Below, in pieces: positions 56,301 to 64,000 of a stretch of DNA of 64,000 nucleotides. The translations under genes were made by a program, and so were the position numbers. The stretch covers positions 423,255,319-423,319,318 of the forward strand of contig NC_066584.1 of NCBI RefSeq assembly GCF_024323335.1. The letters are read 5' to 3'. Source of the DNA: Lathyrus oleraceus (taxonomy: Eukaryota; Streptophyta; Magnoliopsida; Fabales; Fabaceae). Position 1 is the first letter of the stretch; every line of letters starts with the position of its first letter. The notes below the pieces were generated by a model. The model was not told the origin of the DNA. It searched no databases and worked only from the letters and a program-made list of their open reading frames with translations.

Positions 56301-57580
56301 AAACTTCTAGCTTTTGACACTGCCGTGCTTCGCAGGTTAATGATTCGTAGGTTGAAGATGATGTCGGGTCATAAATCGGATCGGTTTGTGGGTAACTTTC
56401 GGAGCATGGTTTGCATTGGATAAAGGGTTTGTGCGTGTAGTGAGTTTCGATGGTGGATTTGAGGGTGGTGTAACGGCGGAGGTTTGGTTGAGAGAGGGCG
56501 AAGGTTTGTGGCTTCGTGAGGAAGATGAAGTATTTTTGTGAGAGGGACGATGAAGTGAGGACAATGAAGGTGGCGGCAGCTAGGGTTTCGTGAGGGAGTG
56601 AGGGTTGAGATTGGGAAATGAGTTGAAGAAGCTGAGGAAGTTTTTAGAGAGTGAGGGTTTCGTCCCCCCTAGCAAGAGGAAAGCCGTTCCCTTTTATTTT
56701 AATTTTATTTTTTGTCCTTTTCCGAAAAAGATCTCTCTTCATGAGAGAGTCAAAAGAGACGTTGAGACTGCCCCTTTTGTCTCCTAGGCATCTGTTTTTT
56801 TACTATGTGCTTCTTTAACTTTTGTTTTTTTTTTGGTGATGTGTCAAAGGGTCATTGGCTGAGGAGGATAATTGAGGATAGGGATCCATGTGTTTTTCAA
56901 TTGGGATCATTGATTAATTTGAATTAAAGGCTACGATTGGACCAAAGAAACACAACATTGTTAACCAAATTAAAAATGCCTAGAATATCCCTTCTAGAAG
57001 CTTTAATCAATTTAAATCACTTAAATTAAATAAATTTCACATTTTTATATAAACATGATAAAATTAAAATGAGAGCATGATTATACCTATTTAATTTTTT
57101 GATTTTTCTGACACAATAATGAAAATAAACGGATTTAACCTAAATAAAAAATCAGGTGCGAAATCGCTCGAAAAATTAAACTGAATGTACCAAAATAATC
57201 AGTGTGAAATAAACTTATTGGAAAAATACAGTGTTTATTTTAATTTTGAAATAAATTTTGACCGATTAAACAGGCTTGAGCTGATCAGAAAGTGGCCGAG
57301 AAATTAGCTGAAAAATAAATCGAGCATACCAGATTAAACTACGCGAAACGTAGATTAATAAAATTGATGTCTAGAAGCTTGATTTTGAAATTTCTCGTCC
57401 ACTGATTTGACGCACATCCGTTGATTAATTCAACCGGTTTGTCTGTAGATCCGAAGAAATTATTTCGACTGATATTTTAGGCACTATGCGGTATGGAATG
57501 TATGGTATGCTATGTAGACATGCAATAGCTATGATGAATGTATTGAATTGGCGATTCAGGGTCAAAATTGGGGTATGACA
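53322..57580 (-). repeat. 5' LTR of D
   Basis: 4,259 bp, uninterrupted. It is about 240 bp longer than the reconstructed length of the other LTR because of one extra 140-bp repeat unit (five against four) and an extra segment of about 90 bp near 55411-55500. It contains the conserved LTR hairpin at 53547-53562. No gene is present. Confidence 0.93.
54202..54835 (-). repeat. 140-bp hairpin repeats in D 5' LTR
   Basis: Five units start at 54202 (diverged), 54343, 54483, 54620 and 54760. Stem and loop are as in the other LTR. The fourth unit boundary has a variant spacer (137 bp). Confidence 0.9.
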
Positions 57581-57585
57581 GACAT

Positions 57586-57692
57586 ATTTGAGATGTTTTG
57601 GTAATTGTTTCAACTCTATCCCCTTTTTTATATCCTGTTTTGATTCTGAAGATGTTTTAGGTCGAAGCTCCTCCCACCGTTGCGGTCGGGAA
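57586..57692 (-). pseudogene. Athila-like pol continuation, right of D
   Basis: On the minus strand the frame encodes 'ELKQLPKHLKYV', which joins in frame with the pol sequence left of D (27139 downward); this is typical sequence between protease and RT. It is cut at 57692 by the chromovirus LTR, so the rest of gag-protease presumably lies beyond the window. Confidence 0.8.
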
Positions 57693-58266
57693 TGTAACAC
57701 CCCGATAATAATAAAATAATTATTTGAATTGAGTTAATAATTTATTTATTAATTTAATTAAATAATTGGAAATTTTATTATTATTATTATTGGATTATTA
57801 TTATTATTTGGAAAATATATATATGTTGGAAATAAGAGAAAGAATCCCATTTGGTAAAAAGAAAGTTTCACGTGAAAACAGAGAAACGATCGTGAAAGAG
57901 GAAAAGGGCACAGAGACAGAGCAAGGGCTGAAGGTTGAAGAGAGAAAAGCTTGGAGCTCAAAGATTTGCCGGATTAATCAGGTAAGGGGGGTTTATCGTC
58001 GATTAATGGGTATTATGGGATGATATGTGATGGGTAGTGATAAGCCGTTAATTTGACCCTAATTGGGATTGTTGATGCTGAAGAATTATGTTGGATAAAT
58101 TGTATTTAGACTGTAATTGGATCTGTGTTTGGGTTAGTTGTGAAATTCCGAACGTATAGCTTCTTACGGGATCGGAATCGGAGGTCCGGAAGTCCTCCAA
58201 CGGCGGAGCATGCGGAGAATTCTGCATTCTGCCTTGTGTTAGCGCAGGAACTGCTGTTTTGTCTGC

Positions 58267-58445
58267 GTTAACCGGTTAACCCAGGGTGTTAACCGGTTAA
58301 CACTGTTTTGAATTGTGAAAATGTACTGTTTTGCCTGCGTTAACCGGTTAACCCAGGGCGTTAACCGGTTAATACTGTTGCGTTTTGCCAGAAAATGTGT
58401 TTTTGCCTGCGTTAACCGGTTAACCCAGGGCGTTAACCGGTTAAC
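58267..58445 (+). repeat. Six GTTAACCGGTTAAC palindromes, 72-bp tandem x3
   Basis: Copies at 58267, 58288, 58339, 58360 (last base changed), 58411 and 58432. Pairs are 21 bp apart and pairs repeat every 72 bp. The 14-mer is a perfect palindrome of two GGTTAA boxes, the site of GT-2-like trihelix factors. Confidence 0.92.
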
Positions 58446-58751
58446 ACTGTTGCAGAGTGGAAAAATTGGCTTTTTAATGTTGTGTACATAATTGAGAGTT
58501 GGCCTATGTTGGCGTATGGTGTAATAGGGATTATTTCCCGCTGTTTTGAGCAGTATAGGTATTAGTAGAGTGTGCTAATACTGTGTTTAATTGATTGACA
58601 TGATAATGATGTGTTGATACATGTGTTGATGATGTATGATGATAGGCATAATGCTATGAATGTATATATTATGCCTGTATTTGTGAATGGACTGTTGTAT
58701 GGCTTAGAGTGTGAGCATGTGTCCATTGTGAATTGTTGTTGATGCTACATT

Positions 58752-58940
58752 GCTAGATGATTAGCGTGCATAGCATAGCCTTTGGGGCTGTAGCTAATTC
58801 CCATGGTGAGGAATTAGTGAGTGAACCATTGTGGGTTTGTTGTTGATGTTTGCATGCTAGATGATTAGTGTGCATAGTCTAGCCTTCGGGGCTGTAGCTA
58901 ATTCCCATGGTGAGGAATTAGTGAGTGAGTCATTAGATCT
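58752..58940 (+). repeat. 104-bp tandem duplication in chromovirus LTR
   Basis: 'gctagatgattag' at 58752 and 58856 begins two copies that share 'ggggctgtagctaattccca' and 'ggtgaggaattagtgagtga'. It is non-coding. Confidence 0.85.
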
Positions 58941-59636
58941 CAAATGAGTGGGACTAGTGAGCTTAGTAGCCGTATCTGGATTTGATCGGTGAGCTTGAAC
59001 TATATGTTCAAGAATAGTCGGTACCGCATGTGTGGAGTCTCATTGCATAATGTATGTATGGCGTATAATATGAATGGATGTATTCCAATATTATACGTGT
59101 GTTTGTGATGTTATGGAGTATGATTTGAGATTATACTTGTGATTTATGTTGGTGTGAGTATGATGTTGAGCTGATGTGCTGTTACTGATTGTATGTTGTG
59201 ATTAGGGTGATTAATGTGTTATTTACTTAACATTACATGATATTTCATAATGCTTATTATATTGATTGAGGAACTCACCCTTACAACCATTTTTCAGGTA
59301 ACGAGAAATGAGTTGAGTAGAAGCGAATGCTTGGAGTCTAGTGTAGTCTCCTTAGTGGGTCGTGCTCTGATAGATGTAACATCGGGATGGGATGTTTTAT
59401 ATTGTTGAATAATTTACATGTGAATGTTACATGTTTTACATGATTGAGGAGATCTCTATCCGCTGCGTTTTATGCAAATATTTATGTTTTGGATTAATAA
59501 AAGAGCATGACTGTTATATTGTTGAATGGTGTGAATAATTGTGTGACACCCTTGAATGGCATAATTACTCTGAATTGTTATATGTTTATTATTTTTAATT
59601 AAATAATTGGGGTATTTTAGAAGGGTGTTACATTAG

Positions 59637-59648
59637 TGGTATCAGAGC
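59637..59648 (+). promoter_or_regulatory. Primer-binding site (tRNA-iMet)
   Basis: TGGTATCAGAGC, 4 nt after the LTR, the classic plant LTR-retrotransposon site complementary to the initiator tRNA-Met 3' end. Confidence 0.95.
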
Positions 59649-59758
59649 ATAGTCGGTCGAGTCGAGTCGTAATTATTCTGTTTTCCCTGTACGGGATAGG
59701 TGTTGTGTAACCCTATCAGTACTTATGGTTTTAGTTTGTTTGGGTTTTCAGAATAGAG

Positions 59759-62700
59759 ATGGCTGGAAGAGGTAGAGATGATGCTGCGATTGCTGAGGCT
59801 CTGGGTATGCTAGCTGGAGTACTTGGAGGAAATTCGAATGTTGTGGGAATGGGAGCTGCTCGTCAACTGAGTGAGTTCCAGAAGAACAATCCTCCAATGT
59901 TCAAGGGAGCATACGATCCAGATGGCGCTCAGAAGTGGTTGAAGGAGATAGAGAGGATCTTCCGAGTGACTGAATGTGCCGATAACCAGAAGGTCAGGTT
60001 CGGTACGCATATGCTGTCAGAAGAAGCTGATGATTGGTGGGTTGCTACCCGCACTGAGTTGGAAACTGCTGGGAATGCTGAAATCACTTGGGCTGTGTTC
60101 AGAGAGAGATTCCTGAGGAAGTACTTTCCAGAGGATGTCAGAGGAAAGAAAGAGATAGAGTTTTTGGAATTGAAGCAGGGTAACAGGTCTGTTACTGAGT
60201 ATGCTGCTAAGTTCACAGAGCTGTCGAAGTATTACACTCCCTATGATGAGGCTACTGGGGAATTTTCGAAATGTGTGAAGTTTGAGAACGGGTTGCGTCC
60301 CGAGATCAAACAGGCTATTGGATATCAGAGGATCAGAGTGTTTTCTGACTTGGTTGACTGTTGCAGGATTTTTGAACAGGATTCCAAAGCCAGAACAGAG
60401 AGCTATCAACAGAGAGTTGATAGGAAAGGCAAGAATCAGGATGATCGTGGAAAACCGTATGCAGCTGGCAAAGGTTTCCAGAAGCAGAGTGGGATGAAGA
60501 GGCCTAGTGGGGGAGACTCTAGTGCTCCTGCTAAGTGTTATAGATGTGGTCGGGCTGGACATCGTGTCCATGAGTGTACCAGTGCTGAGATGAAGTGTTT
60601 CAAGTGTGGCAAAGGTGGTCATTTGGCTGCAGAGTGTCGGTTGAAGACTGTAACTTGTTTCAACTGTGGAGAGTTGGGTCATATCAGTCCACAGTGTCCT
60701 AAGCCGAAGAAAGAGAATCAGTCAGGAGGCAAGGTCTTTGCTTTATCGGGTTCTGAGACTTCTGCAGATGATCGTTTGATCCGAGGTACGTGTTATATTA
60801 ATGGCTTTCCTCTTGTAGCTATTATTGACACCGGTGCTACTCATTCCTTTATATCTTTGGATTGTGCTGTGAAACTTAAGTTAGAGATATCTGAGATGCT
60901 TGGAAGTATGGTGATTGATACTCCTGCGAAGGGTTCAGTGACTACTACTTCAGTTTGTTTGAATTGTCCTTTGAGTATTTTTGGTAGAGACTTTGGGATA
61001 GACCTTGTGTGTCTTCCACTAGTGCAGATTGATGTTATCTTGGGAATGAACTGGTTGGTGTTTAACCGAGTTTCTATCAATTGTTTTGATAAGACTGTGA
61101 TATTTCCTGAGATTGAGGAAGGAAAGAGTTTATTTCTATCAGCAAGGCAGGTGAATGAGGAAGTAGCAGATGGGGCAGAGTTGTTTATGCTGTTAGCGAC
61201 TTTGGAGGCTAAAGATAAACTGGTGATTGGCGATCTAACCGTGGTGTGTGATTTTCCTGATGTGTTTCCGGAAGAGGTGAATGAATTGCCGCCAGAGCGT
61301 GAAGTTGAGTTCTCGATTGATTTGGTACCTGGTACTAGACCGATATCGATGGCTCCGTACCGTATGTCTGCTGTTGAGTTAACTGAATTGAAGAGTCAGT
61401 TGGAAGATCTGTTGGATAAGAAATTTATTCGTCCGAGTGTGTCACCGTGGGGTGCACCAGTGTTGTTGGTTAAGAAGAAAGAAGGTACTATGAGGTTGTG
61501 TGTGGACTACAGGCAACTGAATAAAGTGACGATCAAGAATCGGTATCCTTTGCCGAGGATTGATGATTTGATGGATCAGTTGGTTGGTGCGAGTGTGTTC
61601 AGCAAGATAGATTTGAGATCTGGGTATCATCAGATACGTGTGAAAACTGAGGATATTCAGAAGACTGCTTTCAGAACAAGGTATGGACATTATGAGTATT
61701 CTGTAATGCCTTTTGGTGTGACTAATGCGCCTGGAGTATTCATGGAGTATATGAATAGGATTTTCCATCCGTACCTAGACCAGTTTGTTGTGGTGTTTAT
61801 TGATGACATTTTGGTGTATTCGAAATCTGAAGAAGAGCATGCTGAGCATTTGAGAGTGGTTTTAGAAGTTCTACGAGAAAAGAAGTTATTTGCTAAACTC
61901 TCTAAATGTGAATTTTGGTTAGAAGAGGTTAGTTTTCTTGGTCATGTGATTTCAAGAGGTGGTGTTGCTGTTGATCCTTCTAAGATAGAAGCGGTATCTA
62001 AGTGGGAAGCTCCGAAGTCAGTTTCTGAGATAAGGAGTTTTATTGGATTGGCTGGTTATTATAGGAAGTTTATTGAGGGATTTTCTAAGTTGGCGTTACC
62101 GTTGACGATGTTGACTAGAAAGGGGCAAGCGTTTGTTTGGGACTCAAAATGTGAAGAAGGTTTCCAAGAGTTAAAGAGAAGGTTGACTACTGCTCCTATT
62201 CTGATATTACCGAGTTCGTCGGAATCATTTGAGGTTTACTGTGATGCTTCATTGTTGGGCTTGGGTGGTGTGTTGATGCAGAATAAGCAGGTTATAGCTT
62301 ATGCTTCGAGACAACTGAGAGTTCATGAGAAGAACTATCCGACACACGATTTAGAGTTGGCAGCTGTGGTGTTTGTTTTGAAGTTATGGAGGCATTATTT
62401 GTACGGGTCAAGATTTGAGGTTTTCAGTGACCATAAAAGTTTGAAGTATTTGTTTGATCAGAAAGAGCTGAATATGAGACAGAGGAGATGGTTAGAATTT
62501 CTGAAGGATTATGACTTTGGTTTGAATTACCATCCGGGTAAAGCAAATGTAGTAGCTGATGCGTTGAGCCGGAAATCATTACATATGTCTATGCTAATGG
62601 TTAAGGAATTGGATTTAATTGAGCAGTTTAGAGACTTGAGTTTGGTGTGTGAGAGTACTCACAATAGTGTTAAATTGGGAATGTTGAAGTTGACAAGTGG

Positions 62701-64000
62701 TATTCTGGATGAGATCAGAGAGGGTCAGAAATCTGATGTGCTTTTGGTTGATAAGTTGACTTTAGTGAATCAAGGTCAAGGTGGTGAATTCAGAGTTGAT
62801 GAGAATGGTGTTTTGAAATTTGGTAATCGGGTGTGTATTCCGGATGTTACCGAACTTAAGAAGAGTATTCTGGAGGAAGGACATCGTAGTGGCTTGAGTA
62901 TTCATCCTGGAGCTACGAAGATGTATCATGATTTGAAGAAGTTATTTTGGTGGCCGGGAATGAAAAGAGAAATTGCGAGTTTTGTTTATTCTTGTTTGAC
63001 TTGTCAGAAGTCAAAGATTGAGCATCAGAAGTCGTCTGGGCTAATGCAACCGTTGGCTATTCCAGAATGGAAGTGGGATAGTATCAGTATGGATTTTGTT
63101 TCGGGTTTACCGAGGACAAGTAGGAATTTTGAAGCTATTTGGGTGATTGTTGACAGATTGACAAAATCGGCTCATTTCATTCCGATCAGAATGGATTATC
63201 CGTTAGAGAGATTAGCTGAGTTGTATATTGAGAAGGTTGTAAGTTTGCATGGTATTCCGTCGAGTATTGTTTCGGACAGAGATCCTAGATTTACATCGAA
63301 GTTCTGGGAGGGTTTGCAGAGGGCTTTGGGAACTAAGCTGAGATTGAGTTCTGCATATCATCCGCAGACTGACGGTCAGACTGAGAGGACGATTCAGTCA
63401 TTAGAGGATCTTTTGAGAGCTTGTGTTTTGGAAAAAGGAGGTGCTTGGGATTGTTATTTACCTTTGATTGAGTTTACCTACAACAATAGTTTTCATTCGA
63501 GCATGGGTATGGCACCGTTTGAAGCTTTGTATGGTAGGAGATGTCGGACACCGTTATGTTGGTATGAGTCCGGTGAGAGTGCTGTGGTTGGACCGGAGAT
63601 TGTTCAACAGACTACGGAAAAGATTAAGATGATTCAGGAGAAGATGAGGATTGCTCAGAGTCGTCAGAAGAGTTATCATGATAAGAGGAGGAAGTCACTT
63701 GAGTTCCAAGAGGGAGATCATGTGTTTCTTTGTGTTACTCCGATAACTGGAGTTGGTCGAGCTTTGAAGTCGAAGAAGTTGACACCTCGGTTTATTGGTC
63801 CTTATCAGATTTTGGAGAGGATAGGGGAGGTAGCCTATCGTATCGCTTTACCGCCGTCGCTTGCGAATTTGCATGAGGTTTTTCATGTGTCTCAGTTGAG
63901 GAGGTACATTCATGATCCGTCGCATGTAGTCCAAGTAGATGATGTACAGGTGAGAGATAACCTGACTGTTGAAACATCACCTATGAGGATTGAGGATCGA
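59759..64000 (+). CDS. Chromovirus Gag-Pol polyprotein (partial, runs off window)
   Basis: The frame from ATG 59759 shows no stop through 64000 (1,414 codons). In order: Gag capsid region (~40-200; '[14 protein letters not shown]', '[12 protein letters not shown]'); three CCHC zinc knuckles from C260 ([27 protein letters not shown]); protease with I-D-T-G-A-T at D357; RT from ~530 with CVDYRQLNK and F-I-D-D at D682; RNase H ([30 protein letters not shown]); integrase finger from H1042 with C-x2-C, core with D-F-V, S-D-R-D and T-D-G-Q-T-E, then GPYQI tail and '[11 protein letters not shown]'. The chromodomain should follow just past the window. Gag and Pol are in one frame, as usual in this clade. 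It looks intact as far as visible. Confidence 0.9.
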   Translation, partial: MAGRGRDDAAIAEALGMLAGVLGGNSNVVGMGAARQLSEFQKNNPPMFKGAYDPDGAQKWLKEIERIFRVTECADNQKVRFGTHMLSEEADDWWVATRTELETAGNAEITWAVFRERFLRKYFPEDVRGKKEIEFLELKQGNRSVTEYAAKFTELSKYYTPYDEATGEFSKCVKFENGLRPEIKQAIGYQRIRVFSDLVDCCRIFEQDSKARTESYQQRVDRKGKNQDDRGKPYAAGKGFQKQSGMKRPSGGDSSAPAKCYRCGRAGHRVHECTSAEMKCFKCGKGGHLAAECRLKTVTCFNCGELGHISPQCPKPKKENQSGGKVFALSGSETSADDRLIRGTCYINGFPLVAIIDTGATHSFISLDCAVKLKLEISEMLGSMVIDTPAKGSVTTTSVCLNCPLSIFGRDFGIDLVCLPLVQIDVILGMNWLVFNRVSINCFDKTVIFPEIEEGKSLFLSARQVNEEVADGAELFMLLATLEAKDKLVIGDLTVVCDFPDVFPEEVNELPPEREVEFSIDLVPGTRPISMAPYRMSAVELTELKSQLEDLLDKKFIRPSVSPWGAPVLLVKKKEGTMRLCVDYRQLNKVTIKNRYPLPRIDDLMDQLVGASVFSKIDLRSGYHQIRVKTEDIQKTAFRTRYGHYEYSVMPFGVTNAPGVFMEYMNRIFHPYLDQFVVVFIDDILVYSKSEEEHAEHLRVVLEVLREKKLFAKLSKCEFWLEEVSFLGHVISRGGVAVDPSKIEAVSKWEAPKSVSEIRSFIGLAGYYRKFIEGFSKLALPLTMLTRKGQAFVWDSKCEEGFQELKRRLTTAPILILPSSSESFEVYCDASLLGLGGVLMQNKQVIAYASRQLRVHEKNYPTHDLELAAVVFVLKLWRHYLYGSRFEVFSDHKSLKYLFDQKELNMRQRRWLEFLKDYDFGLNYHPGKANVVADALSRKSLHMSMLMVKELDLIEQFRDLSLVCESTHNSVKLGMLKLTSGILDEIREGQKSDVLLVDKLTLVNQGQGGEFRVDENGVLKFGNRVCIPDVTELKKSILEEGHRSGLSIHPGATKMYHDLKKLFWWPGMKREIASFVYSCLTCQKSKIEHQKSSGLMQPLAIPEWKWDSISMDFVSGLPRTSRNFEAIWVIVDRLTKSAHFIPIRMDYPLERLAELYIEKVVSLHGIPSSIVSDRDPRFTSKFWEGLQRALGTKLRLSSAYHPQTDGQTERTIQSLEDLLRACVLEKGGAWDCYLPLIEFTYNNSFHSSMGMAPFEALYGRRCRTPLCWYESGESAVVGPEIVQQTTEKIKMIQEKMRIAQSRQKSYHDKRRKSLEFQEGDHVFLCVTPITGVGRALKSKKLTPRFIGPYQILERIGEVAYRIALPPSLANLHEVFHVSQLRRYIHDPSHVVQVDDVQVRDNLTVETSPMRIEDR

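Larger units (their letters stand above)
27140..57580 (-). mobile_element. Non-autonomous Ogre-like element 'D' (host of nested B)
   Basis: LTRs begin TGTCGCACC and end GGGGTATGACA. The target duplication GACAT lies at 27135-27139 and 57581-57585. Primer site and leader adjoin the right LTR, so the element reads right to left. Without nested B it is about 14.6 kb, of which the internal region (47039-53321) is only 6.3 kb and holds one 335-codon ORF, leader repeats and a long 3' satellite array. Capsid, protease, RT and integrase are missing. It splits an Athila pol gene. LTR termini, primer site and post-integrase hairpins match element B, which suggests mobilisation in trans. Confidence 0.92.
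57693..59632 (+). repeat. 5' LTR of chromovirus
   Basis: 1,940 bp. It has a TATA-rich stretch near 57817-57826 (possible promoter), a block of GTTAACCGGTTAAC palindromes (58267-58445), a direct duplication (58752-58940) and a 'gctctgatagatgtaacatcggg' block near the end. The ORF starting at 57766 is not supported as a gene. Confidence 0.9.
57693..64000 (+). mobile_element. Tekay-like chromovirus, 5' part
   Basis: LTR 57693-59632 (TGTAACACCCC...GGTGTTACA), primer site for initiator tRNA-Met, then one gag-pol frame to the window edge. The 5 bp before the LTR are GGGAA; the matching TSD is outside the window. It is inserted in the Athila-like element. The clade is inferred from the LTR start, the primer site and the integrase tail leading toward a chromodomain. 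Confidence 0.88.

Noticed and set aside
59810..63980. Minus-strand ORFs across the chromovirus
   Set aside because: They are shadows of the long plus-strand gag-pol frame, which has the domains and runs off the window.

Overview
The window is a gene-free block of nested plant transposable elements. Very large Ty3/gypsy elements of Ogre (Tat) type, with an extra ORF upstream of gag, a tRNA-Arg-like primer site and LTRs of 2.3-4.3 kb, sit together with an Athila/Cyclops-like element, a Tekay-like chromovirus and a decayed CACTA transposon. This mix suggests a large-genome legume of tribe Fabeae (pea, vetch, lentil or Lathyrus). The host is an inference; no host gene, tRNA or rRNA gene was recognised.

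Layout: (1) 1-4695 holds decayed Ogre-type LTR sequence. (2) 4696-13708 is a chromovirus LTR remnant that received a CACTA element (5647-10029, TSD TAA). A 1,297-bp block starting in the CACTA right end was then amplified to three tandem copies. (3) 13709 to about 22948 is the left part of an Ogre element, 'A' (+ strand): LTR, primer site, ORF1 and gag-pro. It breaks off without pol. (4) From about 22949 to 27139, and again at 57586-57692, lies an Athila-like element (- strand), truncated in its env-like ORF and split in pol. (5) The split is caused by element 'D' (27140-57580, - strand, TSD GACAT), which has 4.3-kb LTRs but encodes only a short nucleocapsid-like protein. (6) Inside the 3' LTR of D sits element 'B' (28514-44386, - strand, TSD CCAGG). 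Its two 2,334-bp LTRs differ at about five positions; its gag-pro and pol are open and can be joined by a predicted 245-bp intron. (7) From 57693 to the window end a Tekay-like chromovirus (+ strand) starts with a complete LTR, a tRNA-iMet primer site and an uninterrupted gag-pol frame running off the window.

Insertion order from nesting: Athila first, then D and the chromovirus into it, then B into D. LTR divergence agrees: about 0.2% in B and about 0.7-0.8% in the compared part of D. D shares primer site, LTR termini and 3'-UTR blocks with B, so it looks like a non-autonomous derivative that B-like proteins could mobilise.

The most unusual signal is structural. The 3' UTRs of B and D carry arrays of short hairpins (B about 20 units, D about 33) with near-constant 8-9-nt loops. 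In B the arms change in a compensated way from unit to unit. Compensated stem changes also occur in a 140-bp LTR repeat of D, in a hairpin shared by several Ogre-type LTRs, and in hairpins just after the integrase stop. All were found by eye and need computational testing.
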